Source: a virus
DNA: 21,594 bases
IMG/VR virus record: IMGVR_UViG_3300044546_001416
Span: 1 to 21,594 of that record
Reading direction: 5' to 3' (one strand)
The first letter of the stretch is position 1, and every line of letters begins with the position of its first letter. The notes beneath the pieces were generated by a model that was not told where the DNA came from, ran no database searches, and saw only the letters and a program-made list of their open reading frames with translations. Shown one piece after another: positions 7,242-13,556 of the stretch. A program made the position numbers and the translations under genes.

Positions 7242-9251
7242 ATGTCAACGATAACAGAATACTCATCAATATACAGGTACTTTGCAACTGACCTGTTGAC
7301 AAACACAGTAATTGCTGAGATCCCGTTTACAAATGTCACGTACGAACGCGCAATCAAAGGTGCAGGTAAGTTTTCTGGGACTATTCCGTATATCCCAGAT
7401 ACTGTACCATTTAACCTGTATGAGACCACAATGCCAGGTAAGACAGGTCTGTACATTGTCCGTGACGGTCAGTGCGTATGGGGAGGCATCATCTGGTCAC
7501 GCTCGTACTCGGTAGAGTCACGAACAATGACTGTGCAGGGCGCAGAGTTTACTAGCTATTTGTATCATCGCAATATCTGGAAAACCTATACCCATGACTT
7601 TGCGGCGACGATAACAAAGGCCGCAGGCACAACGACGATCTCACTTGACATCTCTGACTATGAGTTTCCTATAGGTTCAACTGTACAGGTCATATTTTAT
7701 GAAGTCGGTGACTTTATCTATAACGGCTACTACACGGTTGCAACCGCGCCTACCCTAAACACTTGTACGATCTCACTGCCGTCTCTGCCCGACGGCACGT
7801 ACATTAATTGCTCTGTATATGTTCGTGTTGATACATACGATTTTATACGTCAGTTGCTTGACACAATGTTTGTTGACTATACAAACATTGACTTTCCAAA
7901 CTATGAAATTGAGCCTGGTGTATCAAATAACGCCCCAATGGTAAGCTACTCGGTTACAAGTAACGTAGGGACTGTGGTCACGTCAACAGAGCATGGTCTG
8001 ATTCTTGGTCAGCAATTTGAGATCGTAAATGCCGGTCATACTCTTAACGGTCTATACGAGGCAACAAGTATTCCTGATGCTTTTACAGTTACGTTTGACA
8101 TTATTGCGGCAAACGTAGGCACAACGCCAATTACAGCAAATACACAGACAGTGACCTACAAGCAACTTAGCAGTTATCAGGCCATGCTTACGACGTCAAC
8201 GCCGCACCTGTTTAGCGACAATGACACTGTCGTGGTGGCGGGTGTTGACGATACGACATTGACATACGAGGTGTTTAACGGAACACACACAATTGATGCT
8301 GTTACGCCCACGACATTTACATTTGTTACAGCCTACGTCACCGATGTGTTACCTGTGCCTGTTGTCGGAGGAACGGCGACTGTTACGCCGGCGATCAGTG
8401 TAAAAACATACGGTCCGTTTCCAGCCAACTCTGACATTGGCATGACGTACTCAGATCTGGGATACAGCGGAAAGAACCTTAAAAATAAAACATATCGAGG
8501 ATTTCAGCTGCTATCAGTTGGAGAAGAACTCGATAAATACTCAGACAGCATTGACGGCTTTGAGTACCGCATTGACTGTGAATACGACGCCTTGACCAAT
8601 TCGTTTACGCGTCAGTTTGTCATGATTCCAATTGATTTTCCAGATCCGCCGTTGCCTGGTGAGGTTTCCCCGATCAGTCGTTTTGGCGCTGACAGACTTG
8701 TGTTTGACTATCCTGGAAGTATCCAAGAAGTAAAGATCGATGAGTCGTCAGAGAACGCGGCGACTCGTTTCTTTATTGTTGGTAGCACTGGAGACCTCGG
8801 CCAAGACGCAAGTCAGCCGTACTCCGTTGCAAGTTCAACAGAGCTTCTTGCCGCCGGATGGCCGCTACTTGACGCTGAAGAATCAGCTGACCAGGTTAGC
8901 GTGTCGCTTACACAGGACCAACTGTATGTTGACACGTCGAGTGAAGAAGCGTTACAGGGCTACGCGGAGAGATATCTCACGGAGTTTAGACCTCCACTTG
9001 CAGATATCCAGGTAACGGTAAACGGATCACTTTCTCCAAAGGTAGGTGAGTACGTACCTGGAGACTGGTGCGCGCTAAATATAGACGACGAGTTTATCCG
9101 CGCAAGACTAGCAAGCGATCTTGAACCTCGTGATACCGTGATTGTACGAAAGATTGACTCATACTCAGTTAGGGTAGAGAACACACCAACGTTTCCAGAG
9201 GTTGTAACATTGAACCTTATCTCTGAATGGCAGGTTGACACTCGTGGCTAG
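7242..9251 (+). CDS. Minor tail protein, Gp37-like / tail-associated (Tal position)
   Basis: A 669-residue protein following Dit, where the baseplate hub or Tal protein lies. The N-terminal part has the look of the ReqiPepy6 Gp37-like minor tail proteins of actinophages: YERAIKGAGKFSG, GLYIVRDGQCVWGGIIWSRSY, and EFTSYLYHRNIW. The C-terminal part (about 420-669: YRIDCEYD, FGADRLVFDYPGS, EALQGYAERYLTEFRPPLADIQVTVNG) closes the hub-like fold. Between them are two tandem beta modules (about 231-307 and 313-381), with the same H-L...V..aG....NG...tFt pattern as the insert in the Dit-like protein. No catalytic motif for wall degradation was found. The ATG has only a weak GGGA ribosome site, with the previous stop 22 bases upstream. 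Confidence 0.75.
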   Translation: MSTITEYSSIYRYFATDLLTNTVIAEIPFTNVTYERAIKGAGKFSGTIPYIPDTVPFNLYETTMPGKTGLYIVRDGQCVWGGIIWSRSYSVESRTMTVQGAEFTSYLYHRNIWKTYTHDFAATITKAAGTTTISLDISDYEFPIGSTVQVIFYEVGDFIYNGYYTVATAPTLNTCTISLPSLPDGTYINCSVYVRVDTYDFIRQLLDTMFVDYTNIDFPNYEIEPGVSNNAPMVSYSVTSNVGTVVTSTEHGLILGQQFEIVNAGHTLNGLYEATSIPDAFTVTFDIIAANVGTTPITANTQTVTYKQLSSYQAMLTTSTPHLFSDNDTVVVAGVDDTTLTYEVFNGTHTIDAVTPTTFTFVTAYVTDVLPVPVVGGTATVTPAISVKTYGPFPANSDIGMTYSDLGYSGKNLKNKTYRGFQLLSVGEELDKYSDSIDGFEYRIDCEYDALTNSFTRQFVMIPIDFPDPPLPGEVSPISRFGADRLVFDYPGSIQEVKIDESSENAATRFFIVGSTGDLGQDASQPYSVASSTELLAAGWPLLDAEESADQVSVSLTQDQLYVDTSSEEALQGYAERYLTEFRPPLADIQVTVNGSLSPKVGEYVPGDWCALNIDDEFIRARLASDLEPRDTVIVRKIDSYSVRVENTPTFPEVVTLNLISEWQVDTRG

Positions 9252-10746
9252 CATACGTCGTAGAAGTTTACGGACAGTCGGAAAACTTGTCACATCGATG
9301 GACAGTCGTCTTCGACTTCTTCAAAAAAGATCTGTACCTACGCAGATTCAGACACGGTCTGTACCCTCACGGGCAATTGAAAAAGGCGCAGTAACGCCCA
9401 TTGAACTAGCAGACGGCGCTGTCACTGGTCCAAAACTTGGGAACGACGTATCAACAGACATCTCAAATGCTGTAACTACAGCCAATGGAAAAAACAAGGC
9501 GTTTCATCAACCAGAGTCGCCAACAGCCACGGCGGTTGGAGATCTTTGGTTTGACACCGACGATGACAATAGAATTTATCGTTGGACCGGCACCGGCTGG
9601 CAGCCAAATGAACTTGGTGATCACGCAATTGCGAGCGTCAGCGCCAACAAGATTACCGCTGGAAGTATTGATGCAAGCATCATCACTGTGTCCAATCTTG
9701 ACGCTGGAAACATCACTGTAGGAACTCTCACCGGTATCGATATCCAGATTGGTCAAGGTTTTGGCGGTACAGGAAGTTCAATCGCCGGCTGGACAATTGT
9801 CGGTGACACTTTGTTCACAGGTGGAAGTTTTCTTGGTTATATGTATATCGGCAACCTTGGAGATGCCGCGTACACATCAGCGGTTGCTGGCGCGTTGATT
9901 GTTGGTCCTACAGGCGGTGTCTATCCTGGAAACGTCTCTGTCTTGACATATGACGGACTGATTGCATATAACGCGGCTGGAAATCAAACAGAACTTGTTC
10001 CTGGCGGTATCAGGTTTGATGCGCAGAACGATACAAATACATACGCACTCTCGTATGACGGCACAACGCTGTACTGCAACATTACAGATCAAGCGGGAAC
10101 AACAACGCAGTACTGTCTCACTCTCTGCGGATCTTCTCCAGTGTCACCTGTCACACCTCCGGTGTCACCTGTAGTTGTTACGTATAACTTATGCAACCCA
10201 GGAGATATTGGATTTTACGAATGCTATGATGTTGGTGAATGTAAAGTAGGCGCGAGCGGTGCCTCGTGTACACCAGCTTCACCTGTGACAGCACCGGTAA
10301 CAGCACCGGTAACAGCGCCTGTTACAGCTCCGGTTACCCCAGAACCGTTTAACATCTGCTCACCTGCCAACGTCATCTCCAACCTTGAAGGCTGCTACAA
10401 CAACGGCGACTGCGGATACGGAACTGGCGCAGGCTGCTCAACAATGACCTATCCTCCGGTAACTGCGCCAGTAACTGCGCCAGTAACTGCGCCAGTAACA
10501 GCGCCTGTGACAGCACCGGTCGCCCCAAGCAACAAGTATTGCAACCCTGGTGACATCGGATTCAACAGCTGTACATATGTCGGCGAGTGTGTAAGTCCGC
10601 TGGCGTCTGGCGCTACGTGCACATCACCTGCTCCTGTTGTCGCTCCTGTAGTTCCTCCTGTAGTTCCTCCGGTAGTTCCTCCGGTAGTTCCTCCGGTAGT
10701 TCCTCCAGTGACACCGCCGGTAACAGCACCGCCAACATTTAAGTGA
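9244..10746 (+). CDS. Tail-tip / receptor-binding protein with PVTAP stalks and Cys modules
   Basis: About 500 residues. The start chosen is GTG 9244, which overlaps the previous stop as GTGGCTAG and has AGG about 10 bases upstream. A TTG at 9235 is less likely. The N-terminal half has fibre-type motifs: AIEKGAVTPIELADGAVTGPKLG, the GDLWFDTDDDNRIYRWTGTGW motif common in actinophage tail proteins, and ANKITAGSIDASI. From about residue 278 the composition changes sharply to cysteine- and proline-rich. Three modules with the spacing C-x9/11-C-x5-C-x7/9-C start at C317, C372 and C433. They are separated and followed by PVTAP, then PVVP, repeats that look like rigid stalks. This is probably the distal host-binding part of the tail. 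The enzyme or ligand specificity is unknown. Confidence 0.75.
   Translation: MASIRRRSLRTVGKLVTSMDSRLRLLQKRSVPTQIQTRSVPSRAIEKGAVTPIELADGAVTGPKLGNDVSTDISNAVTTANGKNKAFHQPESPTATAVGDLWFDTDDDNRIYRWTGTGWQPNELGDHAIASVSANKITAGSIDASIITVSNLDAGNITVGTLTGIDIQIGQGFGGTGSSIAGWTIVGDTLFTGGSFLGYMYIGNLGDAAYTSAVAGALIVGPTGGVYPGNVSVLTYDGLIAYNAAGNQTELVPGGIRFDAQNDTNTYALSYDGTTLYCNITDQAGTTTQYCLTLCGSSPVSPVTPPVSPVVVTYNLCNPGDIGFYECYDVGECKVGASGASCTPASPVTAPVTAPVTAPVTAPVTPEPFNICSPANVISNLEGCYNNGDCGYGTGAGCSTMTYPPVTAPVTAPVTAPVTAPVTAPVAPSNKYCNPGDIGFNSCTYVGECVSPLASGATCTSPAPVVAPVVPPVVPPVVPPVVPPVVPPVTPPVTAPPTFK
10282..10341 (+). repeat. PVTAP tandem repeat, first stalk
   Basis: Four 15-bp units encode PVTAP, with a final PVTP. Third codon positions vary between units (cct/ccg, gtg/gta/gtt, gca/gcg/gct), so the protein sequence is conserved more than the DNA. 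Confidence 0.85.
10456..10527 (+). repeat. PVTAP tandem repeat, second stalk
   Basis: Five PVTAP units followed by PVAP. The first three carry near-identical 15-bp DNA (ccagtaactgcg), which points to a recent local duplication and makes the copy number liable to change by slippage. Confidence 0.85.
10627..10734 (+). repeat. PVVP/PVTP tandem repeat, C-terminal stalk
   Basis: A run of 12-bp units (cctccggtagtt) encodes PVVP, flanked by PVVA, PVTP and PVTA units, and ends three residues before the stop. Several neighbouring units are identical in DNA, so recent expansion or contraction is likely. Confidence 0.85.
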
Positions 10747-10758
10747 GTTCGCTTTTTT
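10741..10758 (+). terminator. Weak hairpin plus T-run at the end of the tail module
   Basis: AAGTG pairs with CGCTT (one G-T pair) around a four-base loop, followed by a run of T. The stem is short and overlaps the stop codon of the tail-tip gene, so this is only a candidate intrinsic terminator. Its place between the tail module and a probable promoter fits. Confidence 0.3.
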
Positions 10759-10769
10759 ACTTGATTAGA

Positions 10770-10778
10770 TGATAAATT
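10770..10778 (+). promoter_or_regulatory. Candidate extended -10 promoter
   Basis: TG-A-TAAATT, with no usable -35. The expected transcript start (about 10785) falls at the ATG of the next gene, which has no Shine-Dalgarno. The mRNA could therefore be leaderless, a common situation in actinobacteria. The -10 match is only 4 of 6. Confidence 0.3.
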
Positions 10779-10785
10779 AAGCATC

Positions 10786-11211
10786 ATGAGACTAACTACA
10801 CAAGACGTTATATATTCACTTGAGCGCGACGGGCAGCAGACTGGCATCGCTATTGCGTTTGTCATTGACGGAGACGTCGTCTACGCAGACGCATTCTCTC
10901 CTTCAGCGGGTGCGTTCTTTCTCACAAATCCAACATACTCTTCGTTTACTGAGGTAATCGACGGAAACGAGGTTGAGATCGTTCGCGCCACTGATGAGTA
11001 CGGCGTTGAAGACGAGAATGGCATAACTGAACTTATTCTCAACGAGCTGTTTACGGCTGTACTTCTTAGTGAGGCTAAGGCGATTCGTATAACTCGCGAG
11101 CGAAGTAGGCAGGTTGCGACAGGCTGGAAGCACGACGATGAAGGCTTTTACATCATGCAGACGATCAACGGCGTTGAACGTCGAATTGACGGAATGGGAC
11201 GGGTTGTCTGA
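10786..11211 (+). CDS. Unknown 141-residue protein
   Basis: I do not recognise a family. The protein is acidic at first (IAIAFVIDGDVVYADAFSPSAGAFFL, about 21-46, is the most hydrophobic stretch) and ends with a charged part (EAKAIRITRERSRQVATGWKHDDEGFYIM, about 95-123). There is no signal peptide and no cysteine. It starts at ATG 10786 after a 39-base gap that holds the possible terminator and promoter. Its TGA overlaps the ATG of the next gene (TGATG), so the two are coupled. Length, in-frame neighbours and coding-like composition support a real gene. The position just after the tail genes could suit a small tail accessory or lysis-linked protein, but nothing in the sequence proves it. Confidence 0.65.
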   Translation: MRLTTQDVIYSLERDGQQTGIAIAFVIDGDVVYADAFSPSAGAFFLTNPTYSSFTEVIDGNEVEIVRATDEYGVEDENGITELILNELFTAVLLSEAKAIRITRERSRQVATGWKHDDEGFYIMQTINGVERRIDGMGRVV

Positions 11212-11450
11212 TGAAGCCAAAGTCACGGTGGGAGCAATTTAAGGAGAAATACGGAGACAATGTAACTCCGCTTGATTTCTTTAATCCGCATGTTCCACGC
11301 GCAAATGAAGACCTTTCTAACTCTCGTATGGATATCTGCGTCCAATGTGACCGTCTAATTACACTCACAAAACAATGCCGAGAATGCGGATGTTTTATGA
11401 ACATGAAGACCAAACTTCTTGGAGCAAAATGTCCACTTGGCAAGTGGTAA
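11211..11450 (+). CDS. Small cysteine-rich (zinc-ribbon-like) phage protein
   Basis: A 79-residue protein with C43-x2-C46 and C56-x2-C59-G-C61, then C74-PLGKW at the extreme C-terminus; M63 and K66-T-K fall between. The pattern CxxC...CxxCGCFM..KTKL..A.CPLGKW matches a small conserved protein I have seen in many aquatic phages; its function is not known. The cysteines probably bind one or two zinc ions. The ATG overlaps the previous TGA. It is followed after one base by the tandem oxygenase gene, and such proteins often sit near 2OG oxygenase genes in aquatic phages (recollection, not checked). Confidence 0.75.
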   Translation: MKPKSRWEQFKEKYGDNVTPLDFFNPHVPRANEDLSNSRMDICVQCDRLITLTKQCRECGCFMNMKTKLLGAKCPLGKW

Positions 11451-11451
11451 C

Positions 11452-12801
11452 ATGCGCAACGGACAAATTCAGTTTGATCTTCCAGATCCACTAATAAGTG
11501 AGCCTGTTGTAATCAAGTCTTTCTTTTCAGACGAGATGTTTGCTCGCGTAAAAGAAACTGTAAACAACCTAAAGATGGGCCCGGGCGGTCCACTTCAGTA
11601 TCACACAATGATCGGCCGCTGGGAATCGCCTGTGTCATTTTCGCAGGATATTGAAGAATACATGATCAAACGCGCCAGGGAGTTGTTCAATGATGACTCG
11701 CTAAAGAAGGCCTACTTCTTTGCAACAAGATATCAGTCAGTTGACGGGTGCGTCCCGCACCTATGGCCACATACTGACCAGAACGGTACACAGACAACAA
11801 TTGACATCACGATTGAGAACACAGCCAACTGGAACTTAATTGTAGAAGGCAATGAATATGAGCAGCACGACAACGAGGCTATTATATTTGCTGGTCAACA
11901 ACATATTCACGCGCGACCACCGTTCCCGACATTGAGTAAAGAGCGGTTTACAACTGTTCTTTTCTTGCACTTTACCCGTCCAGATCATTGGATTCAGAAA
12001 AGCCCAAAGAGTATTGGAAGGTATGGAAGTGACGGCGACATTAGATTTTTCAATCGCAACAGGTACATACCTCTACCAGATCCTCCAGTAAAACAGCCAA
12101 CATGCAGTTGTCACGAGTACTCAGGTGTCTTGTCTCTCTATGACCAGATCCTTGGTGACTATGTTGATGATCCGGTTGAGCTTGTTGATATACCCATTGT
12201 TGACCGCGAGGTTCTTGCACCTGGAATTGTCGCGTACAGGACAACAAAGGAAGCTGCCAATCTTCTTCGAGGTCTTGCGCAAAACTCATGTTTTCGTCAG
12301 TGGGAGCCTGCACAGGTACTCGATGACAAGCGTGAGGCTGCTGTAAACTATAATGCACGAACTTGCTACGTAAAGTTCATCAATGAGACGCAGCTAAGCT
12401 GCCATCCGCACGATCCAATCCGAAGACTGTATGAAAGTCTCGAGGCCGGTATCGCGCCGATGGTCGAAGACTTTAGGGCAATGTACAACGTGCCTCGACT
12501 TAAGTCATATAACTGGCAGATCACCAGGTACGAGCGTGGCGGATCATTTCATAACCACGTTGATGATTGCTTTGAGTTCCAGCGCGTCTTATCAGTATCT
12601 GCGCTTCTCAACGATGACTACACCGGTGGAGATCTGCATTTTCAACACTTCAACCTACCAATCAAGCGAGAGGCTGGAAAAATAGTCTTGTTTAGTTCAG
12701 GATTTCAGAACATGCACCGCGTAGACCCCGTTGTCACTGGCACACGATACGCGGCTGTTCGCTGGTATAACTACATCGAGTCAACGTCGAACGGAATATA
12801 A
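11452..12801 (+). CDS. Tandem 2OG-Fe(II) oxygenase (two fused domains)
   Basis: 449 residues from ATG 11452, one base after the previous stop; the longer TTG start at 11419 would overlap the previous gene. The protein has two oxygenase domains. Domain 1 (about 15-180) has H107-T-D109 as the metal pair, a distal His (H151 or H153), and R165 as a likely 2-oxoglutarate ligand. Domain 2 (about 275-445) has H369-V-D371, H422 in QNMHRVDPV and R432 in GTRYAAVRWY, and resembles prolyl-4-hydroxylase/PKHD-type domains (LNDDYTGGDLHF, GKIVLFSS). A linker contains CSCHEYSG. Both domains keep the HxD...H and Arg needed for activity, so neither looks dead. The substrate is not known: protein prolines or lysines, or a small molecule. 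The gene lies between the proline-rich tail protein and the nucleotide genes. Confidence 0.85.
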   Translation: MRNGQIQFDLPDPLISEPVVIKSFFSDEMFARVKETVNNLKMGPGGPLQYHTMIGRWESPVSFSQDIEEYMIKRARELFNDDSLKKAYFFATRYQSVDGCVPHLWPHTDQNGTQTTIDITIENTANWNLIVEGNEYEQHDNEAIIFAGQQHIHARPPFPTLSKERFTTVLFLHFTRPDHWIQKSPKSIGRYGSDGDIRFFNRNRYIPLPDPPVKQPTCSCHEYSGVLSLYDQILGDYVDDPVELVDIPIVDREVLAPGIVAYRTTKEAANLLRGLAQNSCFRQWEPAQVLDDKREAAVNYNARTCYVKFINETQLSCHPHDPIRRLYESLEAGIAPMVEDFRAMYNVPRLKSYNWQITRYERGGSFHNHVDDCFEFQRVLSVSALLNDDYTGGDLHFQHFNLPIKREAGKIVLFSSGFQNMHRVDPVVTGTRYAAVRWYNYIESTSNGI

Positions 12802-12969
12802 ATGAGCAATCCTGCACCAATAACAGCACAAGATATACCTTCTGATCTCAGCCCGATGTTGATCATAAACGAGCTAAGTATTCAGGTGGCAAACTACGCC
12901 AGAGATAACGCTATTCTTAAGGCGACAGTCCGCACACTTCAAGACCAAATTGCACAGATGAAGAAGTAA
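12802..12969 (+). CDS. Short unknown protein (55 residues)
   Basis: The ATG follows the previous TAA directly (TAAATG), with the stop at 12967-12969. The N-terminus is polar and proline-containing (SNPAPITAQDIPSDL). The rest (about 18-55) is one amphipathic helix with regular hydrophobic spacing, ending TLQDQIAQMKK, a probable coiled coil. No family recognised. The exact head-to-tail junction and the helix pattern favour a real gene, but short length limits confidence. Confidence 0.5.
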   Translation: MSNPAPITAQDIPSDLSPMLIINELSIQVANYARDNAILKATVRTLQDQIAQMKK

Positions 12970-12988
12970 CATCATTATTTTTAGTTGT

Positions 12989-12997
12989 TGATATTAT
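12989..12997 (+). promoter_or_regulatory. Candidate extended -10 promoter
   Basis: TG-A-TATTAT in the 46-base gap before the next gene, followed at once by TGACAC. The same TGACAC sequence follows the -10 element at 18406. The expected start is near 13004. Confidence 0.4.
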
Positions 12998-13015
12998 TGA
13001 CACAAGCACACAGAG

Positions 13016-13501
13016 ATGGAAAATAGACCAATGATTCAAGTAAAAGATGGCTCACGCACGCTTCAGTTTAACGGAAAGTTACTAGGCAAATCGTCTTCAT
13101 GGAAGAGCGGTTCTACGCGCTGGATCGAATTCGAGCTATATAGAACAGAAAACGGAGCGTACATACTTTCTCGAGTTGGCGTATCCGTTACTTTTCACGG
13201 CGCGGCCTGCCATCTAGTTAAGCGATACGGTCTTCAAGAAATTCCAGCAAGTGAGATCAAGCAAGACGCTGTGCCCTGCCCTGACTGCGGTCCACGGCTC
13301 GAGGCTGGACTTATCTTTCCAGAGAAAGATCGCTACTGGGCGCAGGTAAGTGAAGATCCAGGTGCTGTGCTCGAGGCGCTGTATAAGTATGACAATGCTG
13401 GCGCACGCTACCTAACAAATGTTGCGCAAAGACTTCTTGAAGAATCTGCACAGGTAGATAAAGGAATTGAGTCGATCTATAAAATAGAAATGATTCCCTA
13501 A
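13016..13501 (+). CDS. Unknown protein with H/C and CPDC putative metal site
   Basis: 161 residues from ATG 13016. A second ATG at 13031 (MIQVKDG) is equally possible and has a weak GGA upstream; 13016 has no ribosome site. The N-terminal half reads as strands (LQFNGKLLGKSSSW, RWIEFELYRTENGAYILSRVGVS). H61, C65, H66, C88 and C91 (HGAACH ... CPDC) could form one zinc site. The C-terminus is helical (ALYKYDNAGARYLTNVAQRLLEES). I recognise the general look of an actinophage protein of unknown function but cannot name a family. It stands alone between two candidate promoters, upstream of the nucleotide kinase gene, and may belong to early or middle expression. Confidence 0.6.
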   Translation: MENRPMIQVKDGSRTLQFNGKLLGKSSSWKSGSTRWIEFELYRTENGAYILSRVGVSVTFHGAACHLVKRYGLQEIPASEIKQDAVPCPDCGPRLEAGLIFPEKDRYWAQVSEDPGAVLEALYKYDNAGARYLTNVAQRLLEESAQVDKGIESIYKIEMIP

Positions 13502-13517
13502 ATCAAAGGCGACTTAT

Positions 13518-13526
13518 TGTTATAGT
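13518..13526 (+). promoter_or_regulatory. Candidate extended -10 promoter for the nucleotide module
   Basis: TG-T-TATAGT in the 55-base gap before the kinase gene. It shares the TATAGT element, a downstream ACCxAC stretch and an AAAGGA ribosome site with the gap at 18403. The leader would be about 24 bases, with AAGGA at 13543-13547 before the ATG at 13557. Confidence 0.5.
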
Positions 13527-13556
13527 AGTACCCACAATGACCAAAGGACGACAGAC

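Larger units (their letters stand above)
10192..10620 (+). repeat. Three four-cysteine modules within the tail-tip gene
   Basis: The modules run C317-C342 (10192-10269), C372-C398 (10357-10437) and C433-C459 (10540-10620). Modules 1 and 3 share CNPGDIGF and VGEC. Module 2 has diverged (CSPAN..., NNGDC). Four conserved Cys per module suggest two disulfides each, or metal binding. The DNA copies are not identical, so they are old duplications. Confidence 0.8.

Noticed and set aside
10282-10734. Direct repeats that could suggest a CRISPR array or minisatellite locus
   Set aside because: The repeats are 12 and 15 bp, in frame, without spacers, and encode PVTAP/PVVP units inside the tail-tip gene.
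10449-10865. Minus-strand ORF rich in Gly and Thr
   Set aside because: It is the reverse reading of the PVTAP/PVVP repeats, and no ribosome site or neighbouring minus-strand gene supports it.
12997-13002. Perfect TTGACA resembling a -35 box
   Set aside because: Seventeen bases downstream there is no acceptable -10, and that place is inside the next gene. It overlaps the extended -10 at 12992 instead.
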